From contig NZ_WKJQ01000001.1 of the NCBI RefSeq assembly GCF_009674625.1, forward strand, positions 2,108,001 through 2,172,000: a stretch of 64,000 nt of DNA. The letters run 5' to 3'. The stretch comes from Haloferax marinum (GTDB lineage: Archaea; Halobacteriota; Halobacteria; Halobacteriales; Haloferacaceae). The notes under the pieces are model-generated. The model ran no database searches and was not told the origin of the DNA. It saw only the letters and a list, made by a program, of their open reading frames with translations. The translations under genes were made by a program, and so were the position numbers. Below, one piece after another: positions 10,239-19,700 of this stretch; within the stretch, counting starts at the first letter, position 1; every line of letters begins with the position of its first letter.

Positions 10239-10380
10239 TCGTTGCACTCGCTTCGTGCATCACACCGCTTCGCGCTGTGATACATCGGCGCTCATTACAT
10301 TCGCCCCGTGTGTTGCCTCACTGCGTTCGCCAACACATCGGCGCTCGTTGCGCTCTCTTCGAAGCAAAAATTCGTAGACA
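10231..10380 (-). repeat. Three 53-bp tandem units carrying the tRNA-Gly 5' end
   Basis: The ten bases ATCGGCGCTC, the complement of the first bases of tRNA-Gly with its upstream flank, occur at 10231 (the real gene), 10284 and 10337. The spacing is exactly 53 bases each time. Each spacer holds hairpins: 10243-10259 (TGCAC/GTGCA), 10259-10281 (ATCACA/TGTGAT) and 10309-10337 (TGTGTTG/CAACACA), with GCTTCG- or GCGTTCG-like loops. The array lies where the tRNA promoter should be. Confidence 0.7.
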
Positions 10381-10496
10381 GCGGGGGCACTTGAACGTAG
10401 CGCTTCAGTAGACTGGGCTCCATCGAAACTGGACGCCCGTCCACTCTCTTTCGGTAACGAGTGACTATTTGCCGTCTCAGTTCTAATCGGAGTTCA

Positions 10497-11327
10497 ATGA
10501 CTGACATCGACGTTCTCTCGGATGGTGCGCCACTCGACCTTCGACTCTCGGACGACGAACTCGAAGCCCACCGCGAACACATCACGTCGTTCATCCGCGA
10601 CACTGTCGACGCGGCAGGCGCCGACGGCGCGGTACTGGGTCTTTCGGGTGGTATCGACTCGACACTCACTGCGTTCCTCGCTGTGGAAGCCCTCGGTGAA
10701 GACGGGCTCCACGGACTCGTCATGCCGAGTGTGGCGAACGCCGAAGATATGATGAGCGACGCAGAGGGCGTCGCCGAGATGCTCGGTATCGAGTACGACG
10801 TCGTCGAGATACAGCCCATCGCGGAGAAATTCTTCGACACGTTCCCCGAGGCGGCGAACAACCGCATGGCCGCCGGCAACGTCTACGTCCGCACCCGTGG
10901 CGTCCTCAACTACTTCGTCGCGAACCACGAGAACCGTATCGTCCTCGGCACCGGAAACCGAGCGGAGGCGATGACGGGCTACTTCACGAAGTACGGCGAC
11001 CAGGCGGTCGACTGCAACCCTATCGGGAACCTCTACAAGCAACAGGTCCGCCAACTGGCCGCCCACGTCGGCGTCCCCGAAGACCTCGTGTTGCAGACGC
11101 CCTCGGCCGAGATGTGGAGCGGCCAGACCGACGAGAGCGAACTCGGACTCACCTACGACGTCCTCGACGCGATTCTCGCCCTCCACGTCGACGGCCCGCT
11201 CTCGATGTCCGCCACCGTTCGCCACCTCGGCGTGAGCGAACAACAGGTCGACCGCGTCGTCGAACTCGTCAAACGGAGCGCACACAAGCGCTCGATGCCG
11301 CCCGCTCCGACCGAATTAGACCTGTAG
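10497..11327 (+). CDS. nadE: NH3-dependent NAD+ synthetase
   Basis: 276 residues, a full-length ammonia-dependent NadE without the glutaminase domain. The ATP-pyrophosphatase P-loop SGGIDST is at about 54-60. The NaAD-binding segment GTGNRAEAMTGYFTKYGD and LQTPSAEMW are conserved. The enzyme amidates nicotinic acid adenine dinucleotide in the last step of NAD synthesis. ATG 10497 is chosen over the GTG-type start 12 codons upstream because MTDIDV starts the conserved region. The gene abuts the convergent enoyl-CoA hydratase gene with no spacer at all. Confidence 0.95.
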   Translation: MTDIDVLSDGAPLDLRLSDDELEAHREHITSFIRDTVDAAGADGAVLGLSGGIDSTLTAFLAVEALGEDGLHGLVMPSVANAEDMMSDAEGVAEMLGIEYDVVEIQPIAEKFFDTFPEAANNRMAAGNVYVRTRGVLNYFVANHENRIVLGTGNRAEAMTGYFTKYGDQAVDCNPIGNLYKQQVRQLAAHVGVPEDLVLQTPSAEMWSGQTDESELGLTYDVLDAILALHVDGPLSMSATVRHLGVSEQQVDRVVELVKRSAHKRSMPPAPTELDL

Positions 11328-12023
11328 TTACTCTTCTCTCGACGACGCGATGTCGTCGACGTTTGCGTCGTGGAGTGCGGCGAACCCCTCCGCTTCCGCT
11401 CGAAGGCGTTCGTCGTCACCACGCCGGTCCCGCAGGCGTTCTTTGATGATTCGGAGCGACTGGTGGTCGTTTTCGGCCATCGCGGCCGCGACGTCGTAGG
11501 GGTCGTCGACGATTCGTGAGACGAGACCCATCTGGAGTGCTTCGTCGGCGTCGACCACTCGGCCGGAGAGCGAGAACTCCAGTGCGTGTCCCTCCCCGAC
11601 GATGCGTGGTAATCGGACGGTTCCACCCCACGCACCGAAGAGTCCGATTCTGACACCCGGTTCGCCAAGCGTCGCTCTGGGGGTCGCGACCCGCACGTCG
11701 CAGGCGAGTGCGAGTTCGACGCCGCCGCCACGGGCCGCCCCGTCGATACCGGCGACGACGACTGCGGGTGAGTTTTCGATGGTGTCTGCGACGCGTTGGC
11801 CCTGCCGGGCGAACTCCTCGGGGTCCGAGAGCGCAGCGACGCTGTCGAGGTCGGCACCGGCACAGAAGGCCGGACCGCTCCCGCGGAGGAGGACGACCGG
11901 TGCGTCGGCGTCGTCGATTGCGGTCTCTAAGGCGTCGAGGTCTCCCGGTCTGAGTGCGTTTCGTCGTTCTGGTCGTTCGAGCGTTACGACCAAGAGGTCA
12001 CCCTCGTCTGTCGTCCGTATCAT
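11328..12023 (-). CDS. Enoyl-CoA hydratase/isomerase family protein
   Basis: 231 residues with a crotonase fold. The oxyanion-hole segments CAGADL and GAARGGGVELALACD are present, the latter with the first catalytic Glu. In the second motif, LGEPGVRIGLFGAWGG, the position of the usual second catalytic Glu (GQPE) is Gly. That suggests an isomerase, hydrolase or otherwise altered activity rather than a standard hydratase. The protein is slightly shorter than the ~255-residue family norm. Its stop codon touches that of nadE. Confidence 0.85.
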   Translation of the reverse strand: MIRTTDEGDLLVVTLERPERRNALRPGDLDALETAIDDADAPVVLLRGSGPAFCAGADLDSVAALSDPEEFARQGQRVADTIENSPAVVVAGIDGAARGGGVELALACDVRVATPRATLGEPGVRIGLFGAWGGTVRLPRIVGEGHALEFSLSGRVVDADEALQMGLVSRIVDDPYDVAAAMAENDHQSLRIIKERLRDRRGDDERLRAEAEGFAALHDANVDDIASSREE

Positions 12024-12083
12024 ATCCCCGTTGTGCCGTGGTTTTCCAAAGGTCTTTGGCCTCCCAACCGTAAGTCTCGGCCG

Positions 12084-12761
12084 ATGGACGACGCCGTGCG
12101 AGCCCGTGAGGCTGCGCGTGAGGCCCTGTCGGATATCGAACCCGATGCCCTACGCGTGGCGCTGGACGAACGCCTCGACGCCGCCTCCTTGACACCAGCG
12201 GTGCTCACGTTCGTGAGCGCGCGGGCTGTCGAACCCAACGTCGACCTAAACGGCATGGCGACGCGTGCCGCTGGAGTGCAACTCATCTACGAAGGGCTTC
12301 GACTCACTCGATTGCTTGCTCACGACGAACCGTGGACACACCTCGAATCCTCCGAGGAAGACACCGAGGCCGACCTGGATATCCTCGCCGCAGACGTGCT
12401 CGTCTCGCGCGGTTTCTATCTCCTCGCCCGGACCGAAGCGGCGGACCACGCCGTCGAGACGGTCCGCGCATTCGGTCGCGACCAGACGCGACTCCGGTCT
12501 GCTCCGGAAGACGACCGTGCTGTCCTCGACAGGAACCTCGAAGTGAACATCTGTACGCTGGTAGTCGTCGCTGGGACGACTGCCGTGGGGTCGCCACCAC
12601 CTGCCGCACTCGTCGAGTACGCGGCGGGACTGGCGAAGACGCAAGATGGGTGCTTGCCACCTGCCGCAGAGACGGTGTCCGAAGCGACCGTCGAGCGTAT
12701 CGCGGCACTGTATCAGGGTGGCGCTGGCGACGACCCAGTCACCTCGACGGCGGACCGATAA
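12084..12761 (+). CDS. Conserved haloarchaeal helical protein
   Basis: 225 residues, mostly alpha-helical and acidic, no signal peptide or membrane helix. It resembles haloarchaeal DUF7114-type proteins as I recall them, and the helical layout (VQLIYEGLRLTRLL, ADVLVSRGFYLLART) is reminiscent of polyprenyl-synthase-like folds. The DDxxD metal motifs of those enzymes are not obvious. It is divergent from the enoyl-CoA hydratase gene (60-base gap). Start ATG 12084 follows GTAAGTCTCGGCCG, with the upstream in-frame region unlike protein. Function unknown. Confidence 0.75.
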   Translation: MDDAVRAREAAREALSDIEPDALRVALDERLDAASLTPAVLTFVSARAVEPNVDLNGMATRAAGVQLIYEGLRLTRLLAHDEPWTHLESSEEDTEADLDILAADVLVSRGFYLLARTEAADHAVETVRAFGRDQTRLRSAPEDDRAVLDRNLEVNICTLVVVAGTTAVGSPPPAALVEYAAGLAKTQDGCLPPAAETVSEATVERIAALYQGGAGDDPVTSTADR

Positions 12762-12839
12762 TCGACATACGCTACCACGGTTCTGCCTCGCTCCGAATCG
12801 AAACCCCTAAAGAGTAACCCGGACAACGAATGATTGCCT

Positions 12840-12911
12840 GCCTGGGTAGCTTAGCGGTAAAGCGCGTCCTTGGTAAGGACGAGAGCCCGGGTTCAAATCC
12901 CGGCCTAGGCT
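12840..12911 (+). tRNA. tRNA-Thr(GGT)
   Basis: The gene has a 7-bp acceptor stem GCCTGGG/CCTAGGC with one G-U pair and a D arm TAGCTTAGCGGTAA. The anticodon arm is CGTCC-TTGGTAA-GGACG with anticodon GGT, and the T arm is CCGGGTTCAAATCCCGG. The discriminator base is T, as usual for archaeal tRNA-Thr. There is no intron and no encoded CCA. A T-run (CTTTTCC) directly after the gene can serve as terminator. Confidence 0.97.
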
Positions 12912-13232
12912 TTTCCACAAATCAACGTTCTGAGCGGTGTGTCTCTGCGAACCGAGACGACGTCTGACTAACGGTGAACCCAGACTGAACGACCGAGCGT
13001 TCAGACTCCAGACCACCTACGCCAACTTAGAGTTCATCGCACACGAGACGGCGACGACCGACGAGGTCGTCCCACGACTCGAACGGAAAGAGCCAGCCCC
13101 AGAGACGACTCACTGAACCGCGTCAGCCCCTCCCCGTTTCATCGCGGCCGAACCCCCGAGCGGGGGTGAGGATGGTGTGTGAGGGACTCACTCGCCGAAA
13201 CGAATTACCTGTTGGATGACTAACTACAAAGC
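12912..13232. other. Intergenic stretch with an open but start-less frame
   Basis: No convincing gene is present. One plus-strand frame stays open from the end of tRNA-Thr to a TGA at 13114-13116 (about 67 codons) and contains a protein-like stretch (TTYANLEFIAHETATTDEVV). It lacks an ATG, GTG or TTG start, so it may be a gene remnant or chance. Further right lies CCCCCGAGCGGGGG (13154-13167), a short GC hairpin, then the AT-rich promoter region of the lipoprotein gene. Confidence 0.4.
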
Positions 13233-13796
13233 ATGAATTTCAGTCGTAGAGACTGGTTACGTGTGGTAGGGTCGGTCAGCCTTGCGGTCGGTGTCGCAGG
13301 CTGTTCGTCGAGTTCTGGTGGGGCCGACGGCGGGAATCAAGAGGCTAACACGGCCTCTGATTCGACACCGAAATCCACGACTTCAACCCCAACTCCAACC
13401 GAAACGGAAACCCAGACTGAGACTGCGTCCGCGGATTTCGGTGACTCAGAAGAGACAGAGACACCAACGGAGAAGGGGAAAAATCCCGCCGCAACCGACG
13501 AAAAAGGCACCGTCGCAACAGACAAACAGGCGGACGGGCTCACGTTTGTGGACCACTATCACTACACGATGAATGGCCTGCAGGGTGTCGCTGGGGTGGT
13601 CGAAAACGAGAGCGACACGGAGTTCGAAACCGTGACTGTCCACGCGACGGTCGAACCGGGGGACGCCGGTCCGTACTCGAGAGACCTGAAGTGGTCGCTC
13701 CCTGCCGGCGAAACCCAGCGGTTCCAGTTCAAATTCGGCGACGACGCTCCCGAAACCGTCGAGTCGTACACGATCTGGGCGACAGGGAAGAAGTAG
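13233..13796 (+). CDS. Twin-arginine lipoprotein with C-terminal beta-sandwich domain
   Basis: 187 residues. The N terminus has the twin-arginine motif SRRDWLR, a hydrophobic core and the lipobox VAGC, so the mature protein is a Tat-exported lipoprotein. A long Thr/Pro/Glu-rich linker (~30-95), probably glycosylated, leads to a ~90-residue C-terminal domain with the pattern of FxLYD-type sandwich domains (LQGVAGVVENESDTEFETVTVHA). Function unknown. It is flanked by tRNA-Thr and a convergent alcohol dehydrogenase gene. Confidence 0.82.
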   Translation: MNFSRRDWLRVVGSVSLAVGVAGCSSSSGGADGGNQEANTASDSTPKSTTSTPTPTETETQTETASADFGDSEETETPTEKGKNPAATDEKGTVATDKQADGLTFVDHYHYTMNGLQGVAGVVENESDTEFETVTVHATVEPGDAGPYSRDLKWSLPAGETQRFQFKFGDDAPETVESYTIWATGKK

Positions 13797-14047
13797 CCGA
13801 AGGCAGAGCGATCGACGGCGAGCGGTGGGGTCTCCTCTTGTCTCGACTCACTCCGAAGAATCGCGTATCGAGCGCTGCCGTCGTCCTTCGGGGCCCTCGG
13901 ACAGCTCCGCGTGTTCTGGTCTCCGTCCTGTCTCTGGTGACTGGTCAGTGCCACCTGCGAAGTCTTCTTCGAGACTCGGACGGGGAGGGTCACGTCGGGT
14001 GTTCGGGCCGAACTGGCAGAAAAAAGCGCGAGGTGTCTATCCTTACG
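13797..14047. other. Intergenic region, no feature recognised
   Basis: About 250 bases lie between the lipoprotein gene and the convergent alcohol dehydrogenase gene. Open frames on both strands are not protein-like. A run of six A residues follows CTGGCAG near 14022-14027. No repeat or RNA fold stands out. Confidence 0.4.
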
Positions 14048-15088
14048 TCACGGTGTGATAACCGCTCGTCCCTCGATTTCTCCGTGTTCGAGGCGTTCTG
14101 CGACGGTGTTCACCTCGTCGAGGCCGAACCGCGTGGTACGGAGTTCGACGTCACCGCGTTCGACTAGTGCCACGAGTTCTTGGAGCTCTGTATAGCGACC
14201 GACGAGCGTCCCGCGGAAGGCGAACTCGCCGTTGACGAGCGCTTGTGACGGTTCGTGGACGTGGCCTCCGTAGCCGATGATGTGGTGGTCACCACCCGCG
14301 GCGACGATGTCGGGTGCGTATCCAGTCGTCTGGTCGGCACCGACGAAGTCGAGAACTTGCGCTGCACCGGTGCCGTCGGTGAGTGCGTCGACTTCCGCCA
14401 CGACGTCGTCTCGTGTCGGATTTATCGTGTGGGTCGCCCCGAGTTGTGTGGCCAAGTCCAGTGCCTCGTCTTTGATGTCGACGGCGACGATGTCGGGCGC
14501 GCTCATCGCGTCTACGCACTGCAAGCCGATGTGGCCGAGTCCGCCGATGCCGATGACGACGGCAGTGTCGCCCGGATTGAGTTCGTGAACCGCCTTCTTG
14601 GCGGCGTGATAGGCGGTGATTCCGGCGTCGGCGTGCGGGGCGATGTCTGTCGGGTCGACGCCGTCCGGAAGTGGGATGACGGCGCGTTCGTTCGTGAGCA
14701 GGTACTCTGCGAACCCGCCGTCCGTGGTGAGACCGTTGAACTTGTTGTTCTCACAGTACATGTCTTCGCCCTGTCGGCACGGGCGGCAGATTCCACACGT
14801 CTGGACGGGGTGGCAGATGACTGGGTCACCCTCCTCCACCAACCGAACTTCGTCGCCCGTCTCGACGACCGTCCCCGCGTTCTCGTGACCGAGCGTCATC
14901 GGAAGCGGTTGGTCGACGTACTCTGCCCACATCCCCTCGATGATGTGGTTGTCTGTTTGGCACCACCCTGCACCTTCGACTTCGACGACGACGCCGTTCG
15001 ACGCCGTGACCGTCGGCCGGTCTACCTCGTCGATCTGCAGGGCTTCGCTCATCTCGTCGGTATATGCGTGTAGCCGTGCGGCTTCCAT
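14048..15088 (-). CDS. Zinc-dependent alcohol dehydrogenase (MDR family)
   Basis: 346 residues from ATG 15088. Catalytic-zinc ligands are Cys in GAGWCQTDNH and His-Glu in LGHENAG. The structural-zinc lobe CGICRPCRQGEDMYC has all four Cys. The NAD(P) Rossmann motif is GIGGLGHIG. The enzyme oxidises an alcohol or reduces an aldehyde in the cytoplasm; the substrate is unknown. An upstream ATG (15115) would add nine residues not found in the family. The 5' side faces the tandem-repeat array in front of the divergent MFS gene. Confidence 0.92.
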   Translation of the reverse strand: MEAARLHAYTDEMSEALQIDEVDRPTVTASNGVVVEVEGAGWCQTDNHIIEGMWAEYVDQPLPMTLGHENAGTVVETGDEVRLVEEGDPVICHPVQTCGICRPCRQGEDMYCENNKFNGLTTDGGFAEYLLTNERAVIPLPDGVDPTDIAPHADAGITAYHAAKKAVHELNPGDTAVVIGIGGLGHIGLQCVDAMSAPDIVAVDIKDEALDLATQLGATHTINPTRDDVVAEVDALTDGTGAAQVLDFVGADQTTGYAPDIVAAGGDHHIIGYGGHVHEPSQALVNGEFAFRGTLVGRYTELQELVALVERGDVELRTTRFGLDEVNTVAERLEHGEIEGRAVITP

Positions 15089-15404
15089 GGCAACAGGTAT
15101 CAAATTATTGTTCATTCACAATAAGTCTCCTCGCTAGCGCGGGTTGGGACGAAAAACAGGTCGCAGGTAGCCGTCGTTTCAGCCGGTGTGACCGTCATCT
15201 CAGCCGAGTTCGGCCGTCGTCTCGGCCGGTGCGGCCGTCGTTTCGACCGAATTCAGCAGTCGTCCCAGCCGAGTTGGTGGAGTCGAGCGACGCGCTTCTC
15301 CGTCGCCGGATGTGGCGCGAACCGGCGTCCAGAGGTCGCTGTTGTGGCCGAATAATTTCGCCGCCCACGACAGACATTTACACACAGGGTCTGTCACGAA
15401 TCGT
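15089..15404. other. Divergent intergenic region between adh and MFS genes
   Basis: This ~316-base stretch holds an AT-rich segment next to the alcohol dehydrogenase start (ATTATTGTTCATTC, likely its promoter), then the 21-22 bp tandem array listed separately. The likely promoter of the MFS gene follows, with CATTTACACA about 30 bases before ATG 15405. Confidence 0.5.
15170..15277. repeat. Five imperfect 21/22-bp tandem repeats
   Basis: Units begin at 15170, 15191, 15213, 15234 and 15256 with lengths 21, 22, 21, 22 and 22. The consensus core is GCCGTCGTYTCRGCCGR. The alternating lengths break any reading frame, so the array is not coding. The period is close to two turns of B-DNA, which would place every unit on the same face of the helix. 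Confidence 0.75.
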
Positions 15405-16730
15405 ATGGCACGGGTCTCTCTTCGGGCACACCCAACGCGCTGGCGATGGGTGCTATGGGCGCTTCTCGCGACCGGATTCCTCCTCGTCAGCTTTCATCGT
15501 GTGACGACTGCAGTCCTCGCAGACGACCTCTCACGGACGTTCGACACGACCGGCGCAGAACTCGGGATGCTCCACGCGTCGTTCTTCTACATCTACGCTG
15601 GCTTGCAGTTGCCGTCGGGCATCCTCGTAGACCGTGTCGGGTCGCGTCGCGTCGCTGCTGCGGGCCTCGCCGTGATGTCACTCGGCGTGTTCGGCTTCGC
15701 ACTGGCCCCGACCTACGCGATCGCGTTCGTCTCACGGGCGGTGTTGGGCCTCGGCGGGAGCGTCCTCTACACGGCGACGCTCCGGTTCCTCGCCAACTGG
15801 TACCGGCCGGACGAGTTCGCCACGATGACTGGGTGGACGATCGCTGCGGCAGGGATGGGCGGCGTGTTGGCGACCACACCGTTGGCTATCGCCATCGACA
15901 GCGCGGAGTGGCAGTCGGTTCTCGTCGCCATCGGTCTCGGTGGGGTCGGTCTCGCAGTGATGACGTTCTTCGTGGTTCGTGACCGCCCGAGCGACGCCGG
16001 ATTCGAACCGTTGGACGGCGTCCATCCGTCGACGACGAGAATCGAGTTTTCGACCGTCGTCACGAACACCAAACGAGTCCTCCGAGAAGGCGAGACGTGG
16101 TTGATGGGGACGATGCTGTTCGTCGTCTTGGGGACGAACTTCACCGTCCTCGGTCTGTGGGGCGTCCCGTACATCGCGGACCTCTACGACGTCTCCGTTC
16201 GGACGGCGTCGACGTTCGTCTTCGTCGGCAACGTCGGATTCCTCTTGGGGTCGCCAATCATGGGGACGCTCTCGGACCGACTGGGCCACCGAACCGAAAT
16301 CATCCTCGGGTCGTGTGTCGTCTTCACGCTCGCGTACAGTCTCATCTTCCTGTTCGTGACACCGCCGTTGCTCGTCGCCGGCGGGTTGCTCTTCGTCGCC
16401 CTGTTCGTCATGGGTGGCGTCCTCATCGCCTTCACCGTCGCAAAAGAGCGTCACGCCGCGACGGCGAGTGCGACTGCGACCGGTGCGATAAACAGCATGG
16501 GCTACTTCGGTGCGGCCATCTTCCCTGCAGTGATGGGGTACGCACTCGACACCTACTGGACCGGTGAAATCGTCGCCGGTGCCCGCGTCTACACACCAGC
16601 AGGCTACCGCGTCGCGTTCGGTATCGCAACCGCTGCAGGCGTGGTCGCTGTCGTGTGTGCGTACCTCCTCCACCGGCGGGAGTCACGCGCCGAGGCGGCA
16701 CCAACCGGACACGCCGAACCGAGCGACTGA
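15405..16730 (+). CDS. MFS transporter
   Basis: 441 residues with about twelve transmembrane helices. The signature between helices 2 and 3, GILVDRVGSRRVA, and its counterpart in the second half, GTLSDRLGHRTE, mark the major facilitator superfamily. A cytoplasmic loop separates the halves at ~200-225. The closest-looking group is the OFA/nitrate-nitrite or hexuronate-like sugar-acid branch, but the substrate cannot be decided. ATG 15405 is the only start next to the first helix; the longer frame from 15312 reads through promoter sequence. Confidence 0.9.
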   Translation: MARVSLRAHPTRWRWVLWALLATGFLLVSFHRVTTAVLADDLSRTFDTTGAELGMLHASFFYIYAGLQLPSGILVDRVGSRRVAAAGLAVMSLGVFGFALAPTYAIAFVSRAVLGLGGSVLYTATLRFLANWYRPDEFATMTGWTIAAAGMGGVLATTPLAIAIDSAEWQSVLVAIGLGGVGLAVMTFFVVRDRPSDAGFEPLDGVHPSTTRIEFSTVVTNTKRVLREGETWLMGTMLFVVLGTNFTVLGLWGVPYIADLYDVSVRTASTFVFVGNVGFLLGSPIMGTLSDRLGHRTEIILGSCVVFTLAYSLIFLFVTPPLLVAGGLLFVALFVMGGVLIAFTVAKERHAATASATATGAINSMGYFGAAIFPAVMGYALDTYWTGEIVAGARVYTPAGYRVAFGIATAAGVVAVVCAYLLHRRESRAEAAPTGHAEPSD

Positions 16731-16768
16731 AAACGTAGTGTCTCGCCTGACCGAGGTCCGCCGTCTCT

Positions 16769-19700
16769 CTACGCGTCGTCCTCGCTTTTCTGACGGTAGG
16801 CCAGTTTCGCAACCGTCTGTTCGAGCACCGTCTCGCGGATGTCCAGAACCGAGAGCACTGTTCTCGCTTCCGCGTTCGTCAACCCATAGCAGTCGAACAC
16901 TGCCGCGTCGAGTTCCATCTGCGCCGTCGCTGTCGCGTCGTCTATCTTCACGATATCCGCTGGGTCTGTGTCTCGCTCTCGCGCGCGTCGTGAGTCGTCC
17001 CAGTCGTCACCGGCCCCGAACGAATCTCTCACCTCACGTATCGTGTGTACAGCGAACTCGACGGGCGACTCCTCACCGACTGGAACTGCTGTCTTCTCCA
17101 GCACGTGCCCGAGGTGCTCGACTTTGGCTCTCGACTCCAAGAGTGACTGCACCGACAGATAGACCACCTGGAGCAGTTCGCGGTTCCGAAACTCCGCCCT
17201 GAGAAGTTCGTGTTCGACACTCCCTTCGAGGCCGTAGACGACCATCGCCGGGTCGGCAGTCGAACCGACGACTTCGAACGCGGAATACTCCCGTTCGAGA
17301 ACAGCCGTATCGCTCTCTGGAGCGACCGAACAGGAGACGATAGGTGTCTCGGATTCGCTCTCAGAGTGGGGTGTCTCACCGTCTTCCGAAAGAATCTGTG
17401 TGAGACTTCGCGTTTCGGTCGTTCCGCGCTCCCTGTGTCGGTCCCAGAGGCGCCGAAACTGCAGTCGCTCGGCCGCGAGGCGCTCTAACTTCCGGACGAG
17501 CGGTGTGAGCTCTGTGGTCCCCTCGATAGGAAGCCCTCGGAGTTGTGTCAACGACACTCTCGGGAACAGGTCCTGACTCATCTTCTCGCCCGTGACGAGC
17601 GACGCCAGATAGAGCAGGCGACTGTTCAACAGTCCGAGCAGGTGTTCGTAGTCGTAGGTGTCGTCGGTCAAGACGACCGAAATGACGGACTTGGGAAACA
17701 GCAGCGTGTCCGTAGAGCGTGTGGCTATCAGCCCGATTTCGGCCTCCGACGGAACCTCTCGCACGAGGAGTTTCTCTCCGTCGAGAAATCGCCGTGGTGG
17801 GATTCTGAAGAACGCAGCGCTGGTGTCGACGTACCGGTCTTTCGACCGGTCGAGATGGTATCTCGTGAGTGCGTCTGCCCGAGTGTCTGTGACGTAGTCG
17901 TCGCCGACGTTCGTCTCCGAGTGAAACACTTCGTTCTGGATTTGTGCGTCGCTGTGGAGGGTTCTGTGATAGAGTTGGTAGCCGACGGTCAGGTCGGCTA
18001 TCTCGCGCAACTTCACCGCCTCCGCATCCATCTTGGAAACGACCGATTTCTCTGACGTTCCGACGTACGGGTTGACGTGATACGCTGGCGGGGCGATGTC
18101 CGTCACCTGGATGGTCCGAACCTCTCGGAAGGTTCCGGTTGGCTCGATATCTCCGACGCGAATCTGTGTGTTCTCGATATCCGCCGAGTGCCCGTCTGTC
18201 TGTGGGGTGTTCTTGTCCACGACGACTGCGATACTGTTCTGGCCGACGCCGGCAAACGCCGAATCGGGCACGAACGCAATCTTCTCTAGCCGAGCGTTAC
18301 ACAACAGGAGGCGGCGTAACTGTCGTGCACCGGGAATCGAGAGCCACGTATTCGGCGTGACCATCCCGAGTCGCCCCGTGGTCGTGGAGAACGACCGTTC
18401 GAGGAAGTACCGATAGAGGTCTGGTTGCCCCGACTGATGCTCGTAGGTCTGCTGGAGGAACTGTTTGGTGTGTGATTTTCCTTCGATGACCCACGGCGGG
18501 TTCCCCACGACACAGTCGAACCCGCCACCGTCTCCGAGGACGTGCCAGAACTGCAGCGGCCAGTAAAACGGTGTGGTCTCGTCGAGAACGTCCGAAGGTA
18601 ACTCCATGGCTTCGAGATACGCCTCGAACGTCGCGTCGAGGTCCTGCCGTATTTGCGACCGCCGTGCTGCCGCTCGTTCGAGCGAGCGTGTGTCGTCTGG
18701 GGCTTCGAGGAACTGTTCTCGTGCTCGAGAAACCGCCTCGAGTTCGTCTCCATGCCGTTCGCGCAGTCGCGTTCTCACCTGCTCGTCTGGAAGCCCAACG
18801 AGTGCGTCCCCACACCCGAGATTCGCGTCCAGCGCAGTGACCACACAGGGTTCGTCCACCGATACGCCGCGGGAGGCGACGCGTTGGTCGTGTTCGACGG
18901 CTTCGAGCCAGACGTTGAGCGTTGCGATGGCGAGGGCGTGCTGGTCGAGGTCGATGCCGTGAATGTGCCGCGTGACGATTCTGGCGACCAACGGCCGCGT
19001 TCGAAGGTGGGAAGTCCCGTGGTCGTCTTCGGTGTAGCCGAGCGTCTTCTGGAGCGATTCGAGGCGTTCGTCTCTCTCGTCGCCGTTCGAATCTCCTCGC
19101 GACGTCTCACCCGAGGACTGACGTCGAGACTGCCGTTCGCGGGCGAGGAAATCGAACACTCGGTCGTATTCTTCTCGGATAGTTGCGTACGCCGCGACGA
19201 GAAACGACCCTGTGCCACAGGCGGGGTCGAGTATGCTGAAGTCGGTGAACGCTGCGACTGCAGTCTCGGCGTCGTCCCACGAGTCGGCTTCGACTGCGTC
19301 TTCTATCCGGGTCGATAGCCGCCGTAGCTGTGTTGCGACGGTGTCGTCCACGAGGGACTGCGAGACGTACTCTGGAGTGTAGTAGACGCCGTGTCCTTCA
19401 CGTCCTTCGACGAGATACCGTTCGTAGATTCGCCCGAAGACGTCCGCGTCGATGTCCGTGAAGTCGTACTCTGTGATTCCTGGCCTCGCGTCGCTCGCCG
19501 CTGTTTCGACACCCAGAACCCGCTCGAATCTCTGATAGAGTCTGTTCGAGTTCGACGCCGAGAGGTCGATGTCGGAGGTCGCGTCTCGAGTAACGAGTCC
19601 CACGCAGGGATTCGAGTCCAACCAGTCGTCTACGTCTGCGAAGAACGCCTCGAGTACTGCTCGCTCTCCTTCGTGACCGTGCGTTCGTTCGCGTCGCTCC

